DNA of 64,000 bases from Holdemania sp. Marseille-P2844 (GCF_900120005.1 NZ_LT635452.1:124001-188000); one strand, 5' to 3'. Shown: positions 9,442 through 17,997, counted from the first letter of the stretch. The notes: generated by a model from the sequence alone, not told the origin. Translations and numbers: made by a program.

Positions 9442-9930
9442 ATGAAAACAACAATGCGCAGAAAAAATCAGGCTTTAACTGAAGAAGAATGTATTGCCAT
9501 ATTGCAGAATGGGACCTCAGGGGTGCTGGCGACAGCCGGCGAGGACGGGGATTATCCGTATGCCGTACCGCTCAGCTATGTTTATTGGAATTCCCGTCTT
9601 TATTTTCATTGTGCCGGAGAAGGGCATAAACTGGAAGCGATTGCCCGCAATCCCCGGGTGTCGTTCTGCGTCGTCGATCAGGATCAGGTTGTTCCGGATA
9701 AATATACGACGTATTTCCGCAGTGTGATCGTCTTTGGAAAGGCTCGAATTTTGACTGAAGCTGAAGGGAAGCGGATTGCTCTGGAAAAACTGGCTGAACG
9801 ATTTTCCCCCGAATATCCAAAAGGACGCAAGGCGGAAATTGATAAATTATTTAACGTCGTAACGATGGTAGAAATTCAGATTGAAGCGATGACGGGAAAA
9901 GAAGCGAAGGAACTGCGAAAAATACGATAG
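9442..9930 (+). CDS. PPOX-fold flavin-binding protein (NimA-like)
   Basis: 162 aa. The split-barrel FMN-binding fold of the pyridoxamine 5'-phosphate oxidase superfamily is indicated by ILQNGTSGVLATAGEDGDYP, then YAVPLSYVYWNSRLYFHCA and GHKLEAIARNPRVSFCVV. This matches the NimA/nitroimidazole-reductase-like group, which probably reduces small substrates with a bound flavin; some members confer 5-nitroimidazole resistance. Actual substrate is unknown. The start follows AAAGAGGAGAG. A second PPOX-fold gene of a different subgroup lies 630 bp away on the other strand. Confidence 0.85.
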   Translation: MKTTMRRKNQALTEEECIAILQNGTSGVLATAGEDGDYPYAVPLSYVYWNSRLYFHCAGEGHKLEAIARNPRVSFCVVDQDQVVPDKYTTYFRSVIVFGKARILTEAEGKRIALEKLAERFSPEYPKGRKAEIDKLFNVVTMVEIQIEAMTGKEAKELRKIR

Positions 9931-9946
9931 CTGCGTATTTTTCAGC
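9914..9946 (+). terminator. Hairpin overlapping the PPOX gene stop
   Basis: AAAAATACG at 9918-9926 pairs with CGTATTTTT at 9934-9942 around the TAG stop. The U-rich right arm makes it a plausible intrinsic terminator. Confidence 0.55.
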
Positions 9947-10561
9947 GGTGTTGGTGAATTAAGACAATTTCAAAAGGCAGGTAAAATGGAAGAAGTGATG
10001 ATGAACTATTCTGTTTCTTGTTACATAGAAGAGGCTGACAGGTACACTGTGGGAAAGAGGAAACACCTGATGAAATTCTTTTAAGGAAGAATAAACCATG
10101 AAAAACCTTGCGGATATTCTGAGAGACAGCCGATGAGAAACGACAATCTCTTTGAATATTGAAAATAAGTGTTAAATCCGCACACTCAGTAGTTTTTCTT
10201 CCAACTCTTGTTAGATTTAAAAAAAATGGATGTGCGGCCTGGATGTGAGAACGCCGGCGGTCAATCAGCTGCATGATGATTTCCTGAAAACTCAGGTCGT
10301 CTCTCAGCTGATTACAATAGAAGACTGCCGCAAGTTCCAACCGTTGATCAAGCGTTGGATCGTCAATGTGATCAAGTTTTTTGCACCGTTGATGTAACTG
10401 AAATCAAGCGAAGAAATAAAAATGCGCTGGATTCTCACTTTGCCTGTGGGAACTCAGCGCATTTTTTTGATTCAGGATCAAGTCTTCTACCGTCAGACAG
10501 AGAAAGTTGCGTTTCAGCGGCAAGATAGCTCCTGGAAATCAATCGAAATATGAAACCAGGA
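9931..10561. other. Gap between convergent PPOX genes
   Basis: 631 bases with no gene I can identify. The minus strand has an open frame (about 9942-10340) whose beginning, LDQRLELAAVFYCNQLRDDL, looks protein-like, but the rest is low-quality and there is no ribosome binding site. It may be a decayed gene. A bidirectional terminator hairpin lies at 10421-10468. Confidence 0.4.
10421..10468. terminator. Bidirectional terminator
   Basis: AATGCGCTG at 10421-10429 pairs with CAGCGCATT at 10455-10463, with a 25-nt loop. A T-run follows on the plus strand (10462-10468) and an A-run precedes it, giving a U-run on the minus strand. It would end the MarR/PPOX operon arriving from the right. Confidence 0.6.
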
Positions 10562-11035
10562 TCATTCTTGATCGGAGCTCGCCGATGATTGATCGCTGTC
10601 GCTCAGTTTAAAATCTTCCGTCTTTCCTTCACTGTAAAAGCGTCCACAGGCTGCGGTGAATTTTAAGACGCAGTAATCCGGATCGTCGACTCCCAATGGA
10701 TAATACATCGTGTCCGTCGGCTGCCAGATCGACGCTTTGGCTTCATGATCTGTCAGAACTTCCATCGTTCCTTTTAACTGAATTCCGACGAATTTCTGCT
10801 TTCCCTGCTTGTAAAAGTAAACGCTGGCTTTTGGCTGAGTCCGAAAGATCTGAACCTTTTGCGAGGAGGTGTTGGTAGAGAAATAGAATGCGGTGCGGCC
10901 GTCAATCCGCCGCGGGGCGAACATTGCTTTCTGACTTGGAAATCCATCCTCGTCAACGCCGGCGACCACGGCAACTTTCTGTGTGCGAATAAAACGGATG
11001 ATTTCATCTTGATTCATCATGCTCTTAACCCTCAT
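10562..11035 (-). CDS. PPOX-family general stress/flavin-binding protein
   Basis: 157 aa with the split-barrel FMN-binding pattern: IRTQKVAVVAGVDEDGFPSQ, FAPRRIDGRTAFYFSTNTSS and QPKASVYFYKQG. This resembles the general stress protein 26-like PPOX subgroup, a cytosolic FMN protein of uncertain substrate. The gene overlaps the 3' end of the upstream MarR gene by 11 bp, so the two are translated from one message and the protein is probably under MarR control. A Ser/Asp-rich tail ends the protein. Confidence 0.85.
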   Translation of the reverse strand: MRVKSMMNQDEIIRFIRTQKVAVVAGVDEDGFPSQKAMFAPRRIDGRTAFYFSTNTSSQKVQIFRTQPKASVYFYKQGKQKFVGIQLKGTMEVLTDHEAKASIWQPTDTMYYPLGVDDPDYCVLKFTAACGRFYSEGKTEDFKLSDSDQSSASSDQE

Positions 11036-11486
11036 TTCTTTCCTGATTTTGTTCGGCCTGACGCAGTGTTGTCAAGATTCGCCGCAGATAGGCTTCAAAC
11101 TGATCCTTTTCCGCTTCGCTGAACCCGGTGTAAAAAAGGACGTTCATCCGTTGGGAAACAGCGTCGTATTTCTGCTGGAGTGAAACGGCGTAATCGGTCA
11201 GCGTGATCAACGTCTGCCGGCGATTGTCCGGATTGCTTTCCCGCCGCACGATGCCATGCGCGACCATCGTATCAATCATGATCGACACCGTATTTTTAGC
11301 CAGGGATGTCCGCTTGCTGATTTCGCTGATCGTACAGGGGGATTGCTTCCACAGGACGAATAAAATCCGGCCCTGACCGCCGCTGATCTTCAATCCTTGC
11401 TCGCTTAAAAAGCGTTCAAAGATTCGATCTTGAAGCTGTTTAATCTGCGTGATGTAAAAACCGCCTAGTGTTTCGATGGGGACCAC
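11025..11486 (-). CDS. MarR-family transcriptional regulator
   Basis: 153 aa, winged helix. The recognition region is SPCTISEISKRTSLAKNTVS and the wing is RRESNPDNRRQTLITLT, both typical of MarR repressors. It is first in a two-gene minus-strand operon with the PPOX flavoprotein. A consensus promoter (11528-11556) and a 14-bp palindrome at the expected transcription start (11507-11520) imply autorepression relieved by a ligand or oxidation. The ligand is unknown. Confidence 0.9.
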   Translation of the reverse strand: MVPIETLGGFYITQIKQLQDRIFERFLSEQGLKISGGQGRILFVLWKQSPCTISEISKRTSLAKNTVSIMIDTMVAHGIVRRESNPDNRRQTLITLTDYAVSLQQKYDAVSQRMNVLFYTGFSEAEKDQFEAYLRRILTTLRQAEQNQERNEG

Positions 11487-11506
11487 CTCGAGGATTTCAA
11501 CTATAT

Positions 11507-11520
11507 GTTCTATATAGAAC
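11507..11520 (-). promoter_or_regulatory. Palindromic MarR operator candidate
   Basis: GTTCTATATAGAAC is a perfect 14-bp palindrome between the promoter and the start codon of the MarR gene, beginning 8 bp after the -10 box. MarR dimers bind such palindromes, so binding here would block transcription start. Confidence 0.6.
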
Positions 11521-11527
11521 TATAAAT

Positions 11528-11556
11528 ATGATAATCCATTCCCAATCTGCCGTCAA
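11528..11556 (-). promoter_or_regulatory. Sigma-A promoter of the MarR-PPOX operon
   Basis: On the minus strand TTGACG (11551-11556) and TATCAT (11528-11533) are separated by exactly 17 bp. Confidence 0.75.
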
Positions 11557-11572
11557 GCCTGAATCTGAATGA

Positions 11573-11597
11573 AAAAGGTCTGGATTCCAGACCTTTT
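11573..11597 (-). terminator. Terminator of the peptidoglycan-binding gene
   Basis: AAAAGGTCTGG at 11573-11583 pairs with CCAGACCTTTT at 11587-11597. On the minus strand the stem runs into TTTTT. It lies directly downstream of the gene at 11620-12099 and upstream of the MarR promoter. Confidence 0.75.
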
Positions 11598-11619
11598 CCC
11601 TCCTGTAAAGTTGTTTTGT

Positions 11620-12099
11620 TTACTGCAGGCGGTTGATGACGCGATCCCAGGTGTTGTTGCCAATGACTCCGTCGACCGTTAAGCCATTGAGAGCCTGGAA
11701 GGTTTCCACAGCACGCTTGGTGTTCTGACCGAAGTTGCCGTCGACGACCAGGCGTGGATTGGGAGCGATCAGCTCATTCAGATATTGCTGGAATTTCTGG
11801 ACACCCAGACCGACGTTGCCGACACGCAGCGTGCGCGTTGATTTGTTGCGCTCCACCGCCGGACTCGGCAGGTTTTTGAATTCCTGGATAATCTTATCCC
11901 AGGTCGTCTGTCCAAGAATGCCGTCGACATTCAGGTGATAAACATACTGGAAAACAGCGACCGCAAATTCGGTCTTCTGACCGTAAATGCCGTCCTCCTC
12001 CATCGGCGTCAGATTCGGCGCGGCCAGGATCTGGTTGATATAATACTGCATTTTCTTGACGTCGATTCCATTACTTCCCAACTGTAAGGTGTATGCCAT
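11620..12099 (-). CDS. Protein of two peptidoglycan-binding (PG_binding_1) domains
   Basis: 159 aa built of two tandem three-helix PG_binding_1 modules, about residues 1-75 and 88-159. Each starts with LxxGxxGxxVxxxQxY and ends with the (V)DGxxGxxT...VxxFQ...L(T/N)VDGxxGxxTWDxxI pattern. There is no signal peptide, membrane segment or catalytic domain, which is unusual for a wall-binding protein. It could be a spore, phage-derived or non-classically exported accessory protein. Start follows GGAGGAATGC. Single gene with its own terminator. Confidence 0.85.
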   Translation of the reverse strand: MAYTLQLGSNGIDVKKMQYYINQILAAPNLTPMEEDGIYGQKTEFAVAVFQYVYHLNVDGILGQTTWDKIIQEFKNLPSPAVERNKSTRTLRVGNVGLGVQKFQQYLNELIAPNPRLVVDGNFGQNTKRAVETFQALNGLTVDGVIGNNTWDRVINRLQ

Positions 12100-12223
12100 T
12101 TTGCATTCCTCCTTTCCCTGTATGCTATGCGTTGAAACCGGGGTGGGTTAGGCGGGCAAAGGCGGATGTCAAACCGATTGATGAATTTGTCAGTTTTTAC
12201 GCTGTGCACGTCGGTTTTTCCTG

Positions 12224-12229
12224 TATAAT
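12224..12229 (+). promoter_or_regulatory. -10 box of the MFS-like gene
   Basis: TATAAT lies 22 bp before the start of the MFS-like gene. The -35 region is weak. Confidence 0.45.
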
Positions 12230-12250
12230 GAAGAAAAGGGGTTAATGTTG

Positions 12251-13234
12251 ATGAAGAATGGGAAGGTCTTGGCAGCGGGGGCGATCGGTCACTTCCTGGT
12301 CGATTTTGCCTGCGCGGCGTTTCTGCTGCGGCATAATGGAGAAACGATATACTGGACGGAGCTGTTGATCCTTTATAATTTCTGCGCGTTTGCGCTGCAG
12401 ATGCCATTGGGAATTCTGGCGGACCGCTGGCCGGCGCTTCCCTGGGCGGCCGGGGGTGCTCTTTTGTGCGCCGCGGGAGCCTTGCCGCTGCCGTTAGCGG
12501 CGCTGGGACTGATTTTGGGACTTGGCAACGCGGCGTATCATCTGGGGATTGGAAAACCGTTGATGGAGGCGGAATCCGGCAGCGCGGCACTGGGGATCTT
12601 TGTCGCGCCGGGAGCGCTGGGCATTACGCTGGGAACATGGGCCGCCAAGATGAATAGGATTTCGATCCTGCCGCTGAGCGTTGTTCTGATTGGGCTGGCG
12701 TTTGTTGTTTACCGGCTGCGGTGGCAGCCGCAGGAGCACCGGAGGGAAAAGAAATGTTCCTTTTCTTTAACGGGGGTGATCTGTTTGTTTCTTGTCGCCG
12801 CTCTGCGGTCCTTTGCCGGTTTCACCTGGCCGCTGTCCTGGAAAGCTCAGGCGTTGATTCCGCTGACATTGGCTGTCGCGGGGGGCAAAGCGGCGGGCGG
12901 GATCGCTGCCGATTACTGGGGACTGAAGAAAACGGCGCTGTTTTCGCTGGGCCTGAGCTTTCTTTGCTTTTTAAAAGCCAACTGGATCGTTGCCGGACTG
13001 AGCGGCGTATTTTTATTCAATATGACGATGCCGCTGTGTCTGAAGCAGATGCATCGACAGTTTCCGGAACATGCCGGATTTGTGTTCGGACTTTTAACGT
13101 TTGCGCTGTTTCTTGGGTTTGTGCCGGTGATCCTGGGCATAACGACGGTGACGAAAGCGCAGACGCTGATTTTGATCGCGCTGTCCTGGCTGGGTTTGGG
13201 AATGGCCTTTAAAAGGGGGCAGGACGATGTTTAG
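12251..13234 (+). CDS. MFS-like multi-pass membrane protein
   Basis: 327 aa with about ten to eleven hydrophobic segments and few charged loops. The arrangement of two half-domains (ILADRWPALPWAAGGALLCA in the first, GGIAADYWGLKKTALFSLGL in the second, each with the short D-R/D-Y..K loop motif) suggests a shortened major facilitator permease. The substrate is unknown. The ATG at 12251 has a ribosome binding site (AAAAGGGG) 9 bp upstream; an ATG at 12245 is too close to it. The gene overlaps the next one by 8 bp, so they form an operon. Confidence 0.7.
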   Translation: MKNGKVLAAGAIGHFLVDFACAAFLLRHNGETIYWTELLILYNFCAFALQMPLGILADRWPALPWAAGGALLCAAGALPLPLAALGLILGLGNAAYHLGIGKPLMEAESGSAALGIFVAPGALGITLGTWAAKMNRISILPLSVVLIGLAFVVYRLRWQPQEHRREKKCSFSLTGVICLFLVAALRSFAGFTWPLSWKAQALIPLTLAVAGGKAAGGIAADYWGLKKTALFSLGLSFLCFLKANWIVAGLSGVFLFNMTMPLCLKQMHRQFPEHAGFVFGLLTFALFLGFVPVILGITTVTKAQTLILIALSWLGLGMAFKRGQDDV

Positions 13235-13553
13235 ATCGCTGATTCTGTCGCTGATGATGACGTGGCTGCTGGAGCTGAGCTTTGCGTTTCTGCTGGGGAT
13301 CCGGCGCTGGAAAGATCTGATTCTGATCATGTTGGTCAATCTGATGACCAATCCGGCGGTTGTTTACCTGGCGCTGACCTTCCGGTACTCCCTGCCTTCG
13401 TGGCTTCTGATTACGATGCTGGAAAGTCTGGCAGTCGTGGTGGAAGCACTGTATTACCGAAGCTATGCGCTGACGATCCGTCATCCCTGGCTGTTCTCGC
13501 TGGCGGCTAACGTTTTCTCCTATGGCGTCGGCTGGCTGCTGCAGCACGGCTGA
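13227..13553 (+). CDS. Small membrane protein of unknown function
   Basis: 108 aa with three to four hydrophobic helices (LILSLMMTWLLELSFAFLLG, LILIMLVNLMTNPAVVYLAL, LITMLESLAVVVEALYY, LFSLAANVFSYGVGWLL). It overlaps the MFS-like gene by 8 bp and is probably translationally coupled to it. I do not recognise the family; the conserved-looking N-L-M-T-N-P segment suggests a structured membrane core. A shared function with its neighbour is likely. Confidence 0.7.
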   Translation: MFRSLILSLMMTWLLELSFAFLLGIRRWKDLILIMLVNLMTNPAVVYLALTFRYSLPSWLLITMLESLAVVVEALYYRSYALTIRHPWLFSLAANVFSYGVGWLLQHG

Positions 13554-13703
13554 TCAATTAATGTCTGTGAAAGTCAGGCTGAAAAAGCGGACTTTCCTTG
13601 CGAAATCATCTTCATCATTTATTGATACAACGGATATTGCAGAACCGGAAACATCGAAGTCGTTTTATTGATATAGCGGATATTGCAGAAAGGGGGAAAA
13701 ATC

Positions 13704-14597
13704 ATGGAAAGAAAATCAGATTGGGTCATGATGAAAATTTTCAGCATTCTGATTCTGGTGGCGGGATTGTTGACACCGGTAAGCGCGGATGTGATCGCGG
13801 AACCGCAAGATCCTTTTTATAAAGAACATGCCGAAGAATGCACTTATGTGGGGCAATATTATCGGGTAATTGCCGTCAAAGGTGCTCCGCTTTACGCCGC
13901 TCCGCAATCTGCGGAAGTCCTCGGACAGGTGCCGTTGGGAGAAGAAATCTGGATCGACTTTACGTATGTTTCAGAAATTGGCGATGTCTGGGGTGTTCAG
14001 GCGCTGGAAGGCGATCTGGCCGGTTCTTCAGTCTGGCTGAATCTGGCGGATCTTCAGACAGAAATGAATGATGCGATTTTTTTCAAGGAACATCAGGAAG
14101 AAATAGAACTGATCGACGACGTATTTGCGCCGGATTCTTTTTCCGGTTATTTATGCTTTTATGAGTATCCCGGAGCGGACAGTGTGTACGAATATACCGA
14201 CGCTGAAAGTCTTCTGGAAAGCCCGGTGCCGGTGTGCGGGCTGTTTAAAACAGAGACGGAAGAGGTGTGGCTGTATACCCTTAATTATTTTAGACATCAG
14301 GGATGGTTTCAGCGCGATCAGCCCGTGGTGGAACAGGCGCCGCTTTTGAACTACCTGCGCGGTCATATTCAGGCAGATGAAGACGGCACGCTTCAGGTTG
14401 CTCCTTTTGTGACGCCGCAGCCGGCTGTCCTCACGCCGCAGCCGGACAGGACAGACAGACCGGCAAGACGCGGCTCAGTCCGCCAATACATCGCGATCTC
14501 TTCATCGCCGGATGGCTTGATCGGCGGTCTGGTGCTCGCTGTCGTTGTGGTGACCGGCGGTTTGATCGCTGTTTTCTGGAGAAAACCGAAACGCTAG
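13704..14597 (+). CDS. SH3-like surface protein with C-terminal membrane anchor
   Basis: 297 aa. A signal peptide (MMKIFSILILVAGLLTPVSA) is followed by the motif DPFYKEHAEECTYVGQYY and a bacterial SH3-like domain (about residues 50-110). A second SH3-like region follows, then a Pro/Thr-rich stalk with repeated TPQP. A C-terminal transmembrane helix ends in a basic tail (FWRKPKR). It is probably displayed on the outer face of the membrane; the ligand is unknown. The start at 13704 follows AGGGGG with 8-nt spacing. The next gene is a diverged tandem copy with the same domain order. Confidence 0.78.
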   Translation: MERKSDWVMMKIFSILILVAGLLTPVSADVIAEPQDPFYKEHAEECTYVGQYYRVIAVKGAPLYAAPQSAEVLGQVPLGEEIWIDFTYVSEIGDVWGVQALEGDLAGSSVWLNLADLQTEMNDAIFFKEHQEEIELIDDVFAPDSFSGYLCFYEYPGADSVYEYTDAESLLESPVPVCGLFKTETEEVWLYTLNYFRHQGWFQRDQPVVEQAPLLNYLRGHIQADEDGTLQVAPFVTPQPAVLTPQPDRTDRPARRGSVRQYIAISSSPDGLIGGLVLAVVVVTGGLIAVFWRKPKR

Positions 14598-14718
14598 CCA
14601 GCCTTGGCGAGGGACAAGACACAAGATCGAACGATGATCGTTGAGGCAAGGGGCGTGAAAATAAATGAAGAAAATCAAAAGCACAGAAGTGCATGGAAAA
14701 ATACAGGGAGGGACAACG

Positions 14719-15572
14719 ATGAAGAAGTTTTTGAAAATAGCCGCGGCGATGATGCTGCTCGCAGGCAGTGCGGCGACCCTGCATGCGGATCTGATCGTCT
14801 GTCCGGAGGATGATTTCTTCAAGGAACACGACGAGGAATGCGAGTATGTCGGACAGCTTTACACGGCGGCTGGGGATGCGGGGGTTGTCTATGTTTATTC
14901 CAGCCCGATTTCCAATGAAATCGTCGGAGAAATTCCCAACGGCACAGATATCTGGATTGATTTTACTTACCAGACGAAAGAAGGCGTTTTGTGGGGCGTG
15001 CAGACGCCGCGGCGCGATCTGAGTCTGGGGCAGTGGATGAATCTGACGGAATTTGAAATCGCAAAGACAGCCGAGGATTTCGAGCGGGAACATCAGGATG
15101 CGCTGGAGCCCATCGAGCAAACCTACACTCTAAACGAACCGCGCGGCTATCTGACGTTGTGGGAATATCCGGGATCGGAACACATTGAAAATTACATCGA
15201 CAGCTGGAATTTGGATCCCAAGACGGTCATTCGGATCACGAAGAAATATACGGACGAGTCAGGACAGGTCTGGTTCTATATTGAGGTTGACGCGGGGATG
15301 TATGGCTGGATTCGGGAAGGTCAAAAGCTGACGCCGATGGGCTGGAAAATTACTGGTATCTGGATCAGGGAACGTATGCCCCGACGAAGCCGACGCCCCG
15401 TCCGACTGCCCCGATCCCGCGCGTTCCGCTCGATTCACCGCGGCCGACCCACGGTTCTGTGGATCCTTATCTTAAGAAACGCCCGGAGTTTACGCTGATG
15501 CTTGGCGCGGGCATTGCCGGCGTGATCGCCCTGACTGCGCTGACGATCGTCCGTTTCTGGAAAAAACGATAA
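14719..15572 (+). pseudogene. Tandem SH3-like surface protein, frameshifted
   Basis: A paralogue of the preceding gene: signal peptide, then DDFFKEHDEECEYVGQLY, then an SH3-like region. The frame breaks near residue 203. The -1 frame continues ADADGLENYWYLDQGTYAP, a Pro/Thr stalk, the membrane helix LMLGAGIAGVIALTALTIV and basic RFWKKR, stopping at 15572. Adding one A to the run at 15323-15326 would restore the whole protein (about 285 aa). Without it the product stops at 15498 and loses its anchor. Start at 14719 follows GGGAGGG. It could be a real mutation, phase variation or a sequencing error; no classical slippery heptamer is present. Confidence 0.72.
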
Positions 15573-15632
15573 CCGTTTTTGCGCGTGGAATAATCCACGC
15601 AGGTCAGTAATTTCAAGTTTATCAATCTCGTT

Positions 15633-15668
15633 AAAGCGAACATGTCCAGTGGAAACGTTCGCTTTTTT
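15633..15668 (+). terminator. Terminator of the SH3-protein genes
   Basis: AAAGCGAAC at 15633-15641 pairs with GTTCGCTTT at 15657-15665 and is followed by further T residues. It lies 60 bp after the restored stop. Confidence 0.85.
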
Positions 15669-15748
15669 ATTAAATTTATACGCTTTCCCGGAAGAAATGA
15701 AGCTGATTTTATTCGTTAAATTTCACATAAAATTCACAACAAATAAGA

Positions 15749-15791
15749 TTGACAAGCGGGAAGATCAGAGTAAAATGTTAGTATCCTAACA
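15749..15791 (+). promoter_or_regulatory. Promoter and MarR operator of the ABC exporter operon
   Basis: TTGACA (15749-15754) and TAAAAT (15771-15776) are 16 bp apart. A perfect inverted repeat TGTTAG-TATC-CTAACA (15776-15791) starts at the last base of the -10 box, 18 bp before the MarR start codon. Repressor binding here would exclude RNA polymerase, indicating autoregulation of the whole three-gene operon. Confidence 0.75.
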
Positions 15792-15808
15792 AAAAGGGAG
15801 TGATACTG

Positions 15809-16234
15809 ATGCAGCGAAGAATTGGTTATGAAATTCGTGAAGTCCAACAGATGATTCATCAAAAGATGGAACAATTCCGTCACGAGAACGGCTGTGAACT
15901 GACGTTAGTTCAAACTCGGACAATCGGTTTTTTGATTGCCAGTCGGGGGCAGGATGTCTTCCAGCGAGATCTGGAAAAGGAATTGCGCATTCGCCGGTCG
16001 ACCGCCAGCGAAATTCTGAACGTCCTGGAGCGCGACGGTTATCTTCATCGAATTCCCGCCCCGCATGACGCCCGGCTGAAAAAACTGGTGCTGACTGAAA
16101 AGGCGCTGCAGCTGAATCAGAAGATGACCGAGAATATTGATCGGATGGAAGCCCTGCTTTCCCAATCGATCTCCCCGGATGACCAGGAACACTTTTTTTC
16201 TGTTTTGGATCAATTAAAAAAGAATCTGGAATAA
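15809..16234 (+). CDS. MarR-family regulator of the ABC exporter operon
   Basis: 141 aa, winged-helix repressor. The recognition helix region is QRDLEKELRIRRSTASEILN and the wing is IPAPHDARLKKLVLT, with long N- and C-terminal dimerisation helices. It is the first gene of an operon with two ABC half-exporters (23-bp gap), the standard arrangement for drug-inducible efflux. The ATG at 15809 is preceded by AGGGAG; a GTG at 15800 in the same frame overlaps that site and is less likely. Confidence 0.9.
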   Translation: MQRRIGYEIREVQQMIHQKMEQFRHENGCELTLVQTRTIGFLIASRGQDVFQRDLEKELRIRRSTASEILNVLERDGYLHRIPAPHDARLKKLVLTEKALQLNQKMTENIDRMEALLSQSISPDDQEHFFSVLDQLKKNLE

Positions 16235-16257
16235 CGTAAAAGAGGAAGGAGAATGTT

Positions 16258-17997
16258 ATGATTCAACGATTGCTTCAAGAAGTAAAAGAATATAAAAAAG
16301 CTTCCTTGCTCGCGCCGGCGCTGATGGTCGGCGAAGTGGTCATGGAGCTGATGCTGCCGTTTTTGATGTCGTTCATCATTGACTCCGGCGTCAATCAGGG
16401 CGACATGGCCGCGGTGTTTAAATACGGAGCGCTGATGCTGCTCTGTGCATTTTTATCTCTGTTCTGCGGGATGCTGAGCGGAAAATATGCGGCGTACGCT
16501 TCGGCAGGGTTTGTGAAGAATTTGCGGAAAGCGATGTTCGAAAGTATCCAGAAATTCTCATTTGCCAATATTGACAAATATTCGACCTCTGGTCTGGTTA
16601 CCCGCATGATGACCGACGCGACCAATGTCCAAAACGCCTATCAGATGATTCTGCGGATGTGCGTGCGCGCGCCGCTGATGCTGGTGGTGGCGATGTCGAT
16701 GACGTTTATGATCAACGGCAAGCTGGCGATGGTCTTCTTCTACGCGATGATTTTTCTGGGGGCGATCCTGAGCTTCATCACGCTGAAGGCCCATCCGATG
16801 TTCCGCAAAACGTTCCGCAAATATGACGATTTAAACGCGAGCGTTCAGGAAAACGTCACGAATATCCGCGTTGTCAAAGCGTATGTCAAGGAAAGTGCGG
16901 AGACCGATAAATTTAAAACCGCAGCCGGCAACCTGAAAAAGATGTTCATGAAAGCTGAGAACATTCTGGTGTTCAACAATCCGGTCATGCAGCTGACGAT
17001 GTATTGCTGCATCCTGGCGCTGAGCTGGATGGGTGCGCGGATGATCGTCGGCAGCGCGCTGACAACGGGCGAGCTGATGAGCTTGTTTACCTACACGATG
17101 AATATCCTGATGAGTTTGATGATGCTGTCGATGATCTTCGTCATGCTGAGTATGTCGATGGCTTCGGCCCAGCGAATCGCGGAGATTCTGGAGGAAAAGC
17201 CGAGCATCGTCAATCCGGAAAATCCGGCGATGACTGTGGCCGACGGCTCGATCGAGTTCGATCATGTGGCGTTCGGTTATTATGCCGGAAAGGATAAATA
17301 TGTTTTAGAAGACATTAATTTGAAGATCAAAGCCGGAGAAACCATTGGAATTCTCGGTCCGACCGGTTCCAGTAAATCCACGCTGATGAGCCTGATTCCA
17401 CGACTATATGACGCCAGCGAGGGCACAGTCCGCGTCGGCGGCGTCGATGTCCGTCATTATGATCTGGATTCGCTGCGCAACAGCGTCGCGATGGTATTGC
17501 AGAAAAACGTCCTGTTTTCCGGGACGATCAAGGATAATCTGCGCTGGGGCAACGAACAGGCCACGGATGAGGAAATGATCCATGCCTGCAAGCTTGCCTG
17601 CGCCGACGAGTTCATCCGGCAATTCCCGAAGGGTTACGACACCTATATCGAACAAGGCGGAACTAACGTCTCCGGCGGTCAGAAGCAGCGCTTGTGCATC
17701 GCGCGGGCATTGCTGAAAAAACCGAAAGTTCTGATTCTTGACGACAGCACCAGCGCCGTCGATACCCGCACCGACAGTATGATCCGCAAGGCGTTCCGGG
17801 AAGAAATTCCGAATACGACCAAGCTGATCATTTCACAGCGGATATCCTCCATTGAAGACGCCGATCGGATCGTCGTGCTTAACGAAGGGCGGATTGAAGG
17901 CGTGGGCACGCATGCGGAACTGTTGGCGAGCAACGCGATTTATCAGGAAGTCTACGAAACGCAGAAGAAAGGAGAGGATGAACATGAGCAGGCCTAG
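16258..17997 (+). CDS. Heterodimeric ABC exporter, degenerate-site half
   Basis: 579 aa half-transporter: six membrane helices (about 1-310), then a nucleotide-binding domain. Walker A is GPTGSSKST, signature VSGGQKQR and Walker B VLILDDSTSAVD. The usual catalytic Glu after Walker B is Asp, and the switch His is replaced by Gln (IISQRISS). These are the marks of the inactive-site partner in BmrC/BmrD- or TM287/288-type heterodimers. It pairs with the next gene, which it overlaps by 14 bp. Likely role: drug or lipid-like compound export. It is controlled by the upstream MarR gene. Confidence 0.92.
   Translation: MIQRLLQEVKEYKKASLLAPALMVGEVVMELMLPFLMSFIIDSGVNQGDMAAVFKYGALMLLCAFLSLFCGMLSGKYAAYASAGFVKNLRKAMFESIQKFSFANIDKYSTSGLVTRMMTDATNVQNAYQMILRMCVRAPLMLVVAMSMTFMINGKLAMVFFYAMIFLGAILSFITLKAHPMFRKTFRKYDDLNASVQENVTNIRVVKAYVKESAETDKFKTAAGNLKKMFMKAENILVFNNPVMQLTMYCCILALSWMGARMIVGSALTTGELMSLFTYTMNILMSLMMLSMIFVMLSMSMASAQRIAEILEEKPSIVNPENPAMTVADGSIEFDHVAFGYYAGKDKYVLEDINLKIKAGETIGILGPTGSSKSTLMSLIPRLYDASEGTVRVGGVDVRHYDLDSLRNSVAMVLQKNVLFSGTIKDNLRWGNEQATDEEMIHACKLACADEFIRQFPKGYDTYIEQGGTNVSGGQKQRLCIARALLKKPKVLILDDSTSAVDTRTDSMIRKAFREEIPNTTKLIISQRISSIEDADRIVVLNEGRIEGVGTHAELLASNAIYQEVYETQKKGEDEHEQA

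Noticed and set aside
12009-12590. 193-codon minus-strand frame overlapping the start of the peptidoglycan-binding gene and the MFS-like gene
   Set aside because: Arg/Pro-rich, low-complexity translation and overlap with two better supported genes in other frames.
14431-15120. 229-codon minus-strand frame over the junction of the two SH3-like genes
   Set aside because: Opposite two signal-peptide proteins with ribosome binding sites; translation has no recognisable domain.
15300-15360. Programmed -1 frameshift in the second SH3-like gene
   Set aside because: No classical X-XXY-YYZ slippery heptamer or strong downstream stem was seen; a lost A in the AAAA run explains the sequence better.
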